From the IMG/VR virus record IMGVR_UViG_3300020731_000615, positions 1 to 35,961 of that record: 35,961 nt of DNA; one strand, written 5' to 3'. Origin of the DNA: a virus. Made by a program: the position numbers and the translations under genes. Below the pieces are notes generated by a model. That model did not search any database and was not told the DNA's origin. It saw only the letters and a list, made by a program, of their open reading frames with translations. Within the stretch, counting starts at the first letter, position 1; every line of letters begins with the position of its first letter. Below are positions 30,671-35,961 of the stretch, piece by piece.

Positions 30671-31231
30671 TCAGTTGTAATCTATATCTGCCGCCAATAT
30701 AAACCGATATTGGCTACTTTGCACAATACCCGGTCTATGCCATATTTTACTAGGATATATCGTCCATGTAAAGTAACTTGGACGAATGTAAAATTTCCCA
30801 TCAGATTCTGGTCCATTTGGCGCCATTTCGGTTCCGCATGTATCAAAGTCTTTGACATCATCTGGAATATGCAAGTACATGATTCCACTCAAACCTTGTC
30901 CAGAGTGTTTGTCATGATGATGCCAATATTTGTCTCGATCTTCTACAGTTCTTAAGTTTGTCATAAATGACCATGCCATCATATTACTAACACGGGCTTC
31001 ATGCCCTAAATATAAGAATACGCTAGTTAAAAATGTCATTCGATATTTTAACCAAATAGCTTCTGGTCTAGCAAACAAATTTTCCTGTGTTTGGAAAGGT
31101 GGACTATTCTTAAAGTAGTTGCCGCTATCAATGATGCTCCTGATAGTGCTTATAGCTGTGTCGTTGTCTGCGGCAGTAATTAAACTACTGTAATCATACT
31201 TACGGCAAAGATCGTTAGAATCTACTATCAT
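30671..31231 (-). CDS. 2OG-Fe(II) oxygenase-like protein
   Basis: A 186-residue protein with an iron site: RDKYWHHHDKHSGQGLSG (H105 and D107), LSGIMYLHIPDDV, and TIYPSKIWHRPGIVQSSQ then YRFILAADI (H165, R176). The strand order matches phage 2OG oxygenases of the P4H type. The N-terminal 90 residues (SDLC-like start, NYFKNSPPFQTQENLF) have no assignment. It overlaps the parvulin gene by 4 bases and its stop codon touches the tRNA-Met 5' end. The target is unknown. Confidence 0.78.
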   Translation of the reverse strand: MIVDSNDLCRKYDYSSLITAADNDTAISTIRSIIDSGNYFKNSPPFQTQENLFARPEAIWLKYRMTFLTSVFLYLGHEARVSNMMAWSFMTNLRTVEDRDKYWHHHDKHSGQGLSGIMYLHIPDDVKDFDTCGTEMAPNGPESDGKFYIRPSYFTWTIYPSKIWHRPGIVQSSQYRFILAADIDYN

Positions 31232-31488
31232 CCAGTACGGTGAATCAAATGAAATCCAAATTGTGTCTGCACTGGTCGGCTAATCTCTCCAATTGGAGTC
31301 GCTAGCGTAGCATCTTCAAACGGCTTGACCATCATTCCTGGACCAAACTCGCCTAGATCTCCGCCACGTGCCTTACTAGGGCATGAGCTGTGTTGCTGTG
31401 CTAAAGATCCAAAATTCAAAGGATTAGCTTCTGCTAAGATCGCATCAGCTTGTTCTTTTGTGCTTACTAAAATATGACTTGCTTTCAT
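31228..31488 (-). CDS. Parvulin-type peptidyl-prolyl isomerase
   Basis: An 86-residue stand-alone rotamase domain: MKASHILVSTKEQADAIL, NFGSLAQQHSSCPSKARGG, DLGEFGPGMMVKPFEDATLA and TQFGFHLIHRTG. It contains both active-site histidines (H5, H80), C36 and the F/M pocket residues of parvulin/PpiC. The length matches the smallest parvulins (about 90). It catalyses cis-trans isomerisation of X-Pro bonds. AGAGGAA precedes the ATG. It sits between two oxygenase genes and may assist folding of phage or host proteins; that link is inferred only from position. Confidence 0.93.
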   Translation of the reverse strand: MKASHILVSTKEQADAILAEANPLNFGSLAQQHSSCPSKARGGDLGEFGPGMMVKPFEDATLATPIGEISRPVQTQFGFHLIHRTG

Positions 31489-31507
31489 TTATAATTCCTC
31501 TTTTAAA

Positions 31508-32161
31508 TTAAATTTCAGTATCGGGTGATGATATATTTCCGGATACACTAATACGGTATCCGTCGCTAGTATAAAATGGATACACACAATGATTTAGACT
31601 AGCTGGAAACATCAATACAGTTCCTTCCCATGCTTTTTCTACAGGAAACGATTTCATTGCAATATCGTGAGTTGTTCCTGGATAAACAAATTGAAAGCAG
31701 GACGTTACATTAACTGTACCGTTGTTGTATAATTTTTGTTCTTTCTTTATGTCGTATGGAACTTGTGCCCATATAACAAAACTAACTATGCCATCGTGAT
31801 GATGTATAGGATTAAACTCGTATTTTTTTTGAAAGTTGACCCACAGCTTGCCAATCTCTACTTGATCGTCTGTACCAAAGTCAACATGTTTTTCTGTACC
31901 AGAAATGTTTTTAAAGTGATCTATGTATGCACCATACATGTCATCTAAAAAGTATAATACCTCAGGAACTAAAGTTGGATCTACAGTGTATTCTTCTTTG
32001 ATAGCACCGGCTAGGTATTTGTTATGACTTACTGGCCTATTACTTTTTATTTTTAGAAGAGCTGTTTTTAAATCAGCTAATACCTTAGGTGATAAATTAC
32101 CAGCCATTACTGGTATTGTGGCATTATCTTCTAATGCAATTTGCCGAAAATTTGGGTTCAT
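31508..32161 (-). CDS. 2OG-Fe(II) oxygenase-like protein
   Basis: A 217-residue protein with KYEFNPIHHHDGIVSFVIW (metal residues H121 and D123), VTSCFQFVYPGTTHDI and TVLMFPASLNHCVYPFYTSD (H191) followed by GYRISVSGNI (R203). The pattern belongs to the marine phage oxygenases that hydroxylate unknown targets; a related one is at 23543. It is downstream of tRNA-Gly and is the first of three coding genes before tRNA-Met. Confidence 0.8.
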   Translation of the reverse strand: MNPNFRQIALEDNATIPVMAGNLSPKVLADLKTALLKIKSNRPVSHNKYLAGAIKEEYTVDPTLVPEVLYFLDDMYGAYIDHFKNISGTEKHVDFGTDDQVEIGKLWVNFQKKYEFNPIHHHDGIVSFVIWAQVPYDIKKEQKLYNNGTVNVTSCFQFVYPGTTHDIAMKSFPVEKAWEGTVLMFPASLNHCVYPFYTSDGYRISVSGNISSPDTEI

Positions 32162-32175
32162 AACACTCCTATTAA

Positions 32176-32249
32176 TGGAGCGGGACAGGAGAATCGAACT
32201 CCTAACCGAAGATTGGAAATCTGCTGTTTTACCATTAAACTAGTCCCGC
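32176..32249 (-). tRNA. tRNA-Gly (UCC)
   Basis: Acceptor GCGGGAC/GTCCCGC, encoded CCA. The anticodon loop TTTCCAA gives UCC. The T arm AGGAG-TTCGATT-CTCCT is intact. G1 is base 32249, which is also the last base of a 17-base inverted repeat (249-265 with 329-345) that forms the 5' leader hairpin. Confidence 0.95.
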
Positions 32250-32641
32250 ACTTTAATCAAATACACTTATGGCTTTTTCTAAAACGATGGTGCCCTGTCC
32301 TTACTACTTACACTAGATGTAAGTTAAATGTATTTGATTAAAGTGTCTAGTTACACTCTCCCGAATGCCCTAGACTAGGCTTAGTATCCGTACTGCATTT
32401 TTCCATTTAGACAGTTGGTGCTCTGCCTTTGTGATTTCTCAAGTCGCTCCTAGAGAGAGCCTTGCGGTAGATCCAATGCACCGTACAGTTCTCGTTACTG
32501 TAATTACGCTACTTAGGTTACGGCCAGTAGTTCCGGGAAACTAATAAACATATTATGGTGTATTGAGTATGTGGGCTATGCCTATCACAGTGACTGGGAT
32601 ACCAAACCTGATCTTTTTACAGATTCTAATATGTTTAAACT
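32250..32641 (-). other. Structured gene-free stretch between tRNA-Gly and tRNA-Thr
   Basis: About 390 bases without a credible gene. It contains a perfect 17-base inverted repeat (32249-32265 with 32329-32345; ACTTTAATCAAATACA and its complement). The 63-base loop holds a second hairpin, ACTTACA/TGTAAGT, near 32306-32324. A separate 10-base repeat (AAACATATTA at 32546-32555 with 32627-32636) encloses GGC-TAT-GCC. The middle (32346-32545) shows no strong pairing by eye. No tRNA, tmRNA tag or RNase P core was seen. It may be a tRNA-array processing region or an unrecognised RNA. Confidence 0.5.
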
Positions 32642-32717
32642 TGGTGCCCCTTGTCCGACTCGAACAGACCACCTACTGATTACAAATCAGTTGCTCTACC
32701 AGATGAGCTAAAGGGGC
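32642..32717 (-). tRNA. tRNA-Thr (UGU)
   Basis: Acceptor GCCCCTT/AAGGGGC, encoded CCA. The anticodon arm ACTGA-TTTGTAA-TCAGT gives UGU. The T arm GTCTG-TTCGAGT-CGGAC is intact. It is 7 bases from the end of the small gene at 32724. Confidence 0.95.
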
Positions 32718-32723
32718 AATTAA

Positions 32724-32927
32724 TTACTTAAATGTTTCTACAACTTTATACTTACCTACATGTAGAATCTTCTTTAAAATTTTAACACGATTTAGAATCT
32801 TAGCCTTGTCTTTTGGGCGACTTGATTTCTCAAGCATTTCGTTTAGTTGATTTAGGCTCAGTGGTCCCAGACGTGTCTTTCCTGTCTTTGTCATCATCGG
32901 ATTTGATTTGTTGCTCTTTGCTGACAT
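32724..32927 (-). CDS. Small unknown phage protein, 67 aa
   Basis: A basic 67-residue protein: RLGPLSLNQLNEMLEKSSRP followed by KDKAKILNRVKILKK. Short Lys-rich proteins with this G-P-L-S-x-x-Q-L-x-x-x-L-E pattern are common in T4-like phages. It overlaps the gene at 32830 in another frame by 98 bases if the first ATG is used. Starting at an internal ATG near residue 11 or 12 reduces the overlap to about 65. The shared pattern supports it as a gene, but the start is uncertain. Confidence 0.6.
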   Translation of the reverse strand: MSAKSNKSNPMMTKTGKTRLGPLSLNQLNEMLEKSSRPKDKAKILNRVKILKKILHVGKYKVVETFK

Positions 32928-33024
32928 CTGAATTTTCCTTTTTCTTAAAAATCATGTCCCATCTATTATCGAATACTTCTTTAGGAACACTAAATGGTCT
33001 TGCTTTACTTCCTTTTCCTGCCAT
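32830..33024 (-). CDS. Small conserved phage protein, 64 aa
   Basis: MAGKGSKARPFSVPKEVFDN, then RWDMIFKKK and an acidic Lys-rich tail. Phage proteins beginning MAGKGSKPRPFSV-x-x-x-x-(Y/F)-x-x-NWD are widespread in T4-like genomes and have no known function. AGGAGAA stands just before the ATG. It overlaps the gene at 32724 by about 98 bases in a different frame, the longest overlap between two probable genes in this window. Confidence 0.8.
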   Translation of the reverse strand: MAGKGSKARPFSVPKEVFDNRWDMIFKKKENSDVSKEQQIKSDDDKDRKDTSGTTEPKSTKRNA

Positions 33025-33044
33025 ATCATTCTCCTACTATCACT

Positions 33045-33120
33045 TGGTGGAGGCAACAGGACTCGAACCCGCCACCTGATGCTTGCAAAGCACCTGCTCT
33101 ACCAGATGAGCTATACCCCC
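33045..33120 (-). tRNA. tRNA-Ala (UGC)
   Basis: Acceptor GGGGGTA/TGCCTCC with wobble pairs, encoded CCA. The anticodon arm GGTGC-TTTGCAA-GCATC gives UGC. The T arm GCGGG-TTCGAGT-CCTGT has two wobble pairs. It lies between the HNH endonuclease gene and the small gene at 33024. Confidence 0.93.
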
Positions 33121-33125
33121 ATGTA

Positions 33126-33569
33126 CTACTGACGTTCTAAATAATGCACTATACTATGACAGTTATGGCATAATACATCGCATTTATCTAATTCGTCTTT
33201 GATTCTATCAATAGACCAATTATTTTGTTTCATTCTTCCCCAGTTGATATCTTTTTCAGCTGGATCTCTATGATGAAACGCATAACAGTCCGGTATTGGT
33301 TCATCAAACCCGCAACGTGTGCATTTCATTCCGCCTCTATAATCTAGTGCTTTTAGCTTTTTATTTTGCCTTGCCCTAGTTACTGCTTTTGATTGCCACG
33401 CATTTCTATCAAATGTAGGACCGCCTTCTTTTTTTCGACTGTTGTGTTGAATACCGTATTCTTTAATATATTTTCTTAAAGTGCTATATCCAATTCCTAA
33501 CTCTTCCGATGCTGGTTTAATATTCCAATGTTTCTGTAATGCTTCCTCTACTCTCTGTTTTGATAACAT
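33126..33569 (-). CDS. HNH endonuclease with N-terminal helix-turn-helix
   Basis: A 147-residue protein. The N-terminus (LQKHWNIKPASEELGIGYST and LRKYIKEYGI) is a helix-turn-helix of the type found in phage HNH proteins. The HNH part has zinc ligands in MKCTRCGF (C83, C86) and VLCHNCHSIVH (C134, C137), and YAFHHRDPAEK (H99, H100) in the catalytic strand. It is intact and sits between tRNA-Ala and tRNA-Asn, a typical site for homing endonucleases in phage tRNA arrays. An exact T4 late box is 23 bases upstream of the ATG. It is probably a mobile gene. Confidence 0.9.
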   Translation of the reverse strand: MLSKQRVEEALQKHWNIKPASEELGIGYSTLRKYIKEYGIQHNSRKKEGGPTFDRNAWQSKAVTRARQNKKLKALDYRGGMKCTRCGFDEPIPDCYAFHHRDPAEKDINWGRMKQNNWSIDRIKDELDKCDVLCHNCHSIVHYLERQ

Positions 33570-33591
33570 AGCTCACTCCGTACATATAATG

Positions 33592-33599
33592 TATTTATA
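33592..33599 (-). promoter_or_regulatory. T4-type late promoter box TATAAATA
   Basis: An exact match on the minus strand, 23 bases before the HNH gene ATG. It is the only exact copy I found ahead of a gene in this window. Confidence 0.7.
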
Positions 33600-33615
33600 C
33601 AGAGTGAGCTAAATT

Positions 33616-33691
33616 GGCTCCCCAAGATGGGCTCGAACCACCGACATAGGCATTAACAGTGCCTCGCAACTACCAACTGTGCTATTGGGGA
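33616..33691 (-). tRNA. tRNA-Asn (GUU)
   Basis: Acceptor TCCCCAA/TTGGGGA, discriminator G, encoded CCA. The anticodon arm AGGCA-CTGTTAA-TGCCT gives GUU. The T arm CGGTGG-TTCGAGC-CCATC is nearly perfect. Its 5' end is duplicated as a fragment at 33701-33719. Confidence 0.95.
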
Positions 33692-33700
33692 ATAATCTTT

Positions 33701-33719
33701 ACTGAGCTATTGGGGAACA
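33701..33719 (-). repeat. Partial duplicate of the tRNA-Asn 5' end
   Basis: Bases 33701-33719 repeat 33676-33694 at 17 of 19 positions, covering the acceptor 5' strand and the start of the D arm of tRNA-Asn. There is no second body, so this is a remnant of duplication, slippage or recombination. Confidence 0.8.
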
Positions 33720-33727
33720 GATATTAC

Positions 33728-33949
33728 TTATTCGCCTGTCGTAGTGTAAGCGTGACTTCCGGTAGTACCTGCAGGACCGGTAGGTCTACGTTGGCCTTCA
33801 TTCTTCGGAGTCTTTATGACTATTGCCGCTGATAGCTCGGCATCGATCATCATGCGTTTCCACTGTCCACGAGCATGCGAATCTGTGAACTGTGCTAAGA
33901 TACGCTTACTTGTTTTACTTAAATTAAACGTCTTACCTGGTTTTAACAT
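33728..33949 (-). CDS. Unknown small phage protein, 73 aa
   Basis: A basic 73-residue protein: MLKPGKTFNLSKTSKRILAQ, FTDSHARGQWKRMMIDAELS, AAIVIKTPKNEGQRR, then a Gly/Thr-rich tail. Short proteins of this pattern occur in T4-like phages and have no known function. AAGGAAAAA precedes the ATG. It overlaps the next gene by 17 bases, in the tail of the SGNH-like gene. Confidence 0.7.
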   Translation of the reverse strand: MLKPGKTFNLSKTSKRILAQFTDSHARGQWKRMMIDAELSAAIVIKTPKNEGQRRPTGPAGTTGSHAYTTTGE

Positions 33950-34637
33950 ATTTTTCCTTTTTTATTAAATGCTGAATAATTAGTTCAGCTAATGCTTTGT
34001 GAAAATCTATTCCGTAATGAAAAGTATGTTTTGAAAATTTATTTTCAATACACCATACTTCGGCATTTTTTCTAGGATTACCCCAATCAATTGAATTATC
34101 TATATCAGGAACTTCGTCAAAATTATCAACAGTGAATAATGGTATATGAACAAAATTTGTTGCATACAATTTGCATATAGAATCAACGCAAAACATTATT
34201 TCTTTAAGATTATTATAAGGGCGCACAATTTCTAAATATTTTCTGTTTATATGCAAGTCATAGTTATTAGGACCTGTTTGAAAAAAATTGTCTTGGTCGC
34301 AACCTAGTCCGCCTTCGGGATGATAAAATTCAGTTCTGTTAGTAGGACCATAACCAAATAATACTAAACTATTTGGATGATCTTGTACTGCTTGTGTTAG
34401 TAATCTTAAACTTCGATTATTACTTCCACCAGTCATCGCATAGTTGTAACAAGGAACACCAAAGTGATCTGCTACAATTTGTGGGTACGCTAGCAGTTTT
34501 CCCGGAGCATCTACGTCCCAAATTGAAATCTTTCCAGTCATGTATTCTCTGGATCTAAAATCTTCTAAGCCTACAGCTAGTTCACACCCTGAGGGTGTGC
34601 TATCGCCAAACGCTAAAACAGATTCAAAATTCATCAT
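33933..34637 (-). CDS. SGNH-hydrolase-like protein
   Basis: A 234-residue protein: VLAFGDSTPSGCEL gives GDS with S13 as nucleophile; YAMTGGSNNRSLRLL (67-81) gives the G-x-SN block; VLFGYGPTNRTEFY lies where the third block is expected; FHYGIDFHKALAEL near the C-terminus provides candidate D/H. It is intact and similar in plan to the gene at 10188 rather than to the one at 15036. It is the only SGNH gene outside the island. It is probably an esterase-like enzyme, substrate unknown. Confidence 0.75.
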   Translation of the reverse strand: MMNFESVLAFGDSTPSGCELAVGLEDFRSREYMTGKISIWDVDAPGKLLAYPQIVADHFGVPCYNYAMTGGSNNRSLRLLTQAVQDHPNSLVLFGYGPTNRTEFYHPEGGLGCDQDNFFQTGPNNYDLHINRKYLEIVRPYNNLKEIMFCVDSICKLYATNFVHIPLFTVDNFDEVPDIDNSIDWGNPRKNAEVWCIENKFSKHTFHYGIDFHKALAELIIQHLIKKEKYVKTR

Positions 34638-34656
34638 CTAACTATTACCCTTAATT

Positions 34657-34751
34657 TGGCGGTGAGCAAGAGATTCGAACTCTTGATACAGGTTTTGGCC
34701 CGTATGCCTTCTTAGCAGGAAGGTGCCTTCGACCAACTCGGCCAGCTCACC
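34657..34751 (-). tRNA. tRNA-Ser (GCU)
   Basis: A 95-base class II tRNA. Acceptor GGTGAGC/GCTCACC, encoded CCA. The anticodon arm CCTTC-CTGCTAA-GAAGG gives GCU. It has a long variable arm and T arm AAGAG-TTCGAAT-CTCTT. Confidence 0.95.
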
Positions 34752-34758
34752 ATTATTC

Positions 34759-34902
34759 TTATCTTGTTACCTTACGTATTAATTTATACCAGTAATATTT
34801 TATGCCTCTCCATCCTGGCACAAAATCAAAATCAAACGAGTAACCTACTTCTTTTGGCATATTACCGTATGCCTTGTCTAGAGTTTCTTTTGGTGTTGAC
34901 AT
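34759..34902 (-). CDS. Small unknown protein, 47 aa
   Basis: Read from the ATG at 34902 (MSTPKETLDKAYGNMPKEVG, then YSFDFDFVPGWRGIKYYWYK). An upstream in-frame start would place its first codons inside tRNA-Leu. AGGAG is well placed before the ATG at 34902. The protein is aromatic-rich toward the end. It sits between two tRNAs. No family is recognised. Confidence 0.65.
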   Translation of the reverse strand: MSTPKETLDKAYGNMPKEVGYSFDFDFVPGWRGIKYYWYKLIRKVTR

Positions 34903-34920
34903 ACAGCTCTCCTTTGTTGT

Positions 34921-35005
34921 TGGTGCGACTGGCCGGAATCGAACCGGCACGACTTTCGTCGGCAGATTTTAAGTCTGCTATGGCTACCTATTACATCACA
35001 GTCGC
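34921..35005 (-). tRNA. tRNA-Leu (UAA)
   Basis: An 85-base class II tRNA. Acceptor GCGACTG/CAGTCGC, encoded CCA. The anticodon arm GCAGA-CTTAAAA-TCTGC gives UAA. The first 15 bases of the tRNA also encode the last codons and stop of the gene at 34991. Confidence 0.95.
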
Positions 35006-35563
35006 ATTTTTTAATACTATTTCTTTTAGTTGTTTTAAATCATCTTTGGACATACAATCATTAGGTTTATTTTGATATTCATATACTGCTTGAATATCTA
35101 AAATACCATCTAAAATTTGATCATCGATAAAATTTCCTACATCAATATCTACTCCTGGAAATAATTCCTTTCCCTCTGTAGAGATTATTAATCTAGTTGG
35201 TCCATTAAACAACAAATGCTCATAAGAAAAATTTTCATCTGCATTAATAGTAATTTCAAAAGGAACTGTTTTCAGTTCTCCATTTTTTATTACAGCGACT
35301 GGTTCAGCGATAGGTTGAATCATAGTTGCTGTTCCATTTACATCATTAAAAATTGCGGGATACGTAGCAGTACAGTGTGTCATAATAATAAAACCGGTAT
35401 TAACACTGATTGAAATACTATAACTACCATGAACTGTTGTACTGGTTATAAATGAAAATAGTTCATCAGTACTGTTGTCTATTACCTTTCCATTTATTAC
35501 AACAATGTAATCAGCATCGGCACTTTTAAAACCATGCATTTTTAATGTTCTAAAGGTATTCAT
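34991..35563 (-). CDS. Unknown protein, 190 aa
   Basis: A 190-residue protein with many short beta-type segments (YIVVINGKVIDNSTDELFSF, TTVHGSYSISISVNTGF, TVPFEITINADENFSYEHLL) and a helical end (KDDLKQLKEIVLKN). It is soluble, without a signal peptide, perhaps a small beta-sandwich. Its final five codons and stop overlap the 5' end of tRNA-Leu by 15 bases, so mRNA and tRNA share sequence. No family is recognised. Confidence 0.75.
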   Translation of the reverse strand: MNTFRTLKMHGFKSADADYIVVINGKVIDNSTDELFSFITSTTVHGSYSISISVNTGFIIMTHCTATYPAIFNDVNGTATMIQPIAEPVAVIKNGELKTVPFEITINADENFSYEHLLFNGPTRLIISTEGKELFPGVDIDVGNFIDDQILDGILDIQAVYEYQNKPNDCMSKDDLKQLKEIVLKNATVM

Positions 35564-35577
35564 GTATTCCTTAAACT

Positions 35578-35651
35578 TGGCATCCCCCCAGGGATTTGAA
35601 CCCCGACCAACAGTTTTGGAGACTGGTATGCTGCCATTACACTAGGGAGAC
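35578..35651 (-). tRNA. tRNA-Trp (CCA)
   Basis: Acceptor GTCTCCC/GGGGGAT with a G:U first pair, discriminator G as in other Trp tRNAs, encoded CCA end. The anticodon loop CTCCAAA gives CCA. The anticodon stem has four good pairs and one mismatch at its base. The T arm CGGGG-TTCAAAT-CCCTG is intact. Confidence 0.93.
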
Positions 35652-35753
35652 ATTAACTAAAACAGGATACATTTTTCTTCATTTGCAGTGAAATAAAATT
35701 ACTGTTAGTATCCTAAAACTGGCGGAAACGGTGAGATTCACCTTTTCCTAATT
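35652..35753 (-). other. Spacer with nested inverted repeats between tRNA-Ser and tRNA-Trp
   Basis: It contains AGGATAC/GTATCCT (35664-35670 with 35708-35714) around CAGT/ACTG (35686-35689 with 35701-35704). A separate hairpin of two five-pair stems broken by one mismatch (GGAAA-c-GGTGA, loop GAT, TCACC-t-TTTCC) spans 35724-35748. No gene is present. These may be processing signals in the array transcript. Confidence 0.5.
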
Positions 35754-35844
35754 TGGCGGAGGGCTAGAGAGTCGAACTCTAAAGGCGCTATTAACACTCG
35801 GCGGTTTTCAAGACCGTTACCGTCACCAGTCGGTTTGGCCCTCC
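35754..35844 (-). tRNA. tRNA-Ser (UGA)
   Basis: A 91-base class II tRNA. Acceptor GGAGGGC/GCCCTCC, discriminator G, encoded CCA. The anticodon loop CTTGAAA gives UGA, with a four-pair stem plus an A:C mismatch at its base. The T arm AGAG-TTCGACT-CTCT is intact. Confidence 0.94.
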
Positions 35845-35869
35845 AGAACTATTCATACTTTCCTAAATT

Positions 35870-35943
35870 TGGTTGCGGATGATGGACTCGAACCACCGAC
35901 TGGAGCTTATGAGACTCCTGAGATACCTCTTCTCTAATCCGCG
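35870..35943 (-). tRNA. tRNA (CAU), initiator-like, copy 2
   Basis: Identical over all 74 bases to the gene at 30597-30670, with the same C1 with A72 mismatch, A11:U24 pair and encoded CCA. The flanks differ after the CCA, so the copy unit is the tRNA itself. Confidence 0.92.
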
Positions 35944-35949
35944 ATAACT

Positions 35950-35961
35950 TGGTGCCCCAAG
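35950..35961 (-). tRNA. Partial tRNA at the right edge
   Basis: CCA (952-950), discriminator A and the 3' acceptor strand TTGGGGC are visible before the window ends. The spacing from the preceding tRNA (7 bases) fits the array. The isotype cannot be read. Confidence 0.55.

Noticed and set aside
32250-32641. tmRNA or RNase P RNA in the gene-free stretch.
   Set aside because: No tag-peptide frame ending in Ala-Ala stop, no tRNA-like ends and no RNase P core sequences were seen.
32176-32717. A group I intron or split gene in the gap between tRNA-Gly and tRNA-Thr.
   Set aside because: Both tRNAs are complete on their own, and I saw no P7/P3-type pairing or exon ends, so there is nothing to splice.
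1-35961. CRISPR array or other regularly spaced direct repeats.
   Set aside because: No regular repeat-spacer pattern was seen; the tRNA genes account for the repeated motifs on the right side.

Overview
The window looks like part of a large AT-rich tailed-phage genome, most likely a T4-like marine myovirus. The evidence is a tail-fibre gene with an adhesin-type N-terminus (24897-26168), a dense minus-strand tRNA array broken by an HNH endonuclease gene, small proteins of a kind common in T4-like phages (for example 32830-33024), tightly overlapping genes, one exact T4-type late promoter box (TATAAATA, 33592-33599) and several near-matches, and consensus sigma-70 early promoters. Most tRNAs encode CCA, which suits a proteobacterial-type host. 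No capsid, polymerase or terminase gene is present, so the exact lineage is not shown.

Left edge (1-1990, minus strand): the 5' part of an unknown gene, an HExxH zincin-like protein, a clear translation initiation factor IF-1, an AbrB-like small protein, an unknown protein, and an unusual 117-base tRNA-like gene.

Central island (2019-24851): blocks on alternating strands, about 23 kb, almost entirely enzymes. There are ten radical-SAM proteins in five sequence types, eight 2-oxoglutarate/Fe(II) oxygenase-like proteins, one short PLP aminotransferase-like protein, one class I methyltransferase-like protein, two SGNH-hydrolase-like proteins, two paralogous kinase-like proteins, one GNAT-like protein and one large unknown. 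Genes in each block overlap by 1-14 bases. Blocks meet tail to tail at about 8.05, 15.05, 20.52 and 23.54 kb and head to head at about 11.67, 19.28 and 21.41 kb. The tail fibre follows immediately. I infer a phage-encoded chemical modification system; its substrate (glycan, virion protein, peptide or nucleotide) cannot be read from the sequence.

Right part (26267-35961, minus strand): early-type small genes behind near-perfect TTGACA-17-TATAAT promoters (calcineurin-like phosphoesterase, dual-specificity-type phosphatase, TraR/DksA-type zinc finger and unknowns). They are followed by an array of eleven complete tRNAs (Cys, two identical CAU, Gly, Thr, Ala, Asn, Ser-GCU, Leu-UAA, Trp, Ser-UGA) and a partial one at the edge. 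Protein genes are interspersed: three more 2OG-Fe(II) oxygenases, an RNA polymerase omega-like protein, a parvulin prolyl isomerase, a third SGNH-like protein and an HNH endonuclease. A 390-base gene-free stretch at 32250-32641 holds long inverted repeats. IF-1, omega, the TraR-type protein and initiator-like tRNAs together suggest that the phage tunes host transcription and translation initiation.
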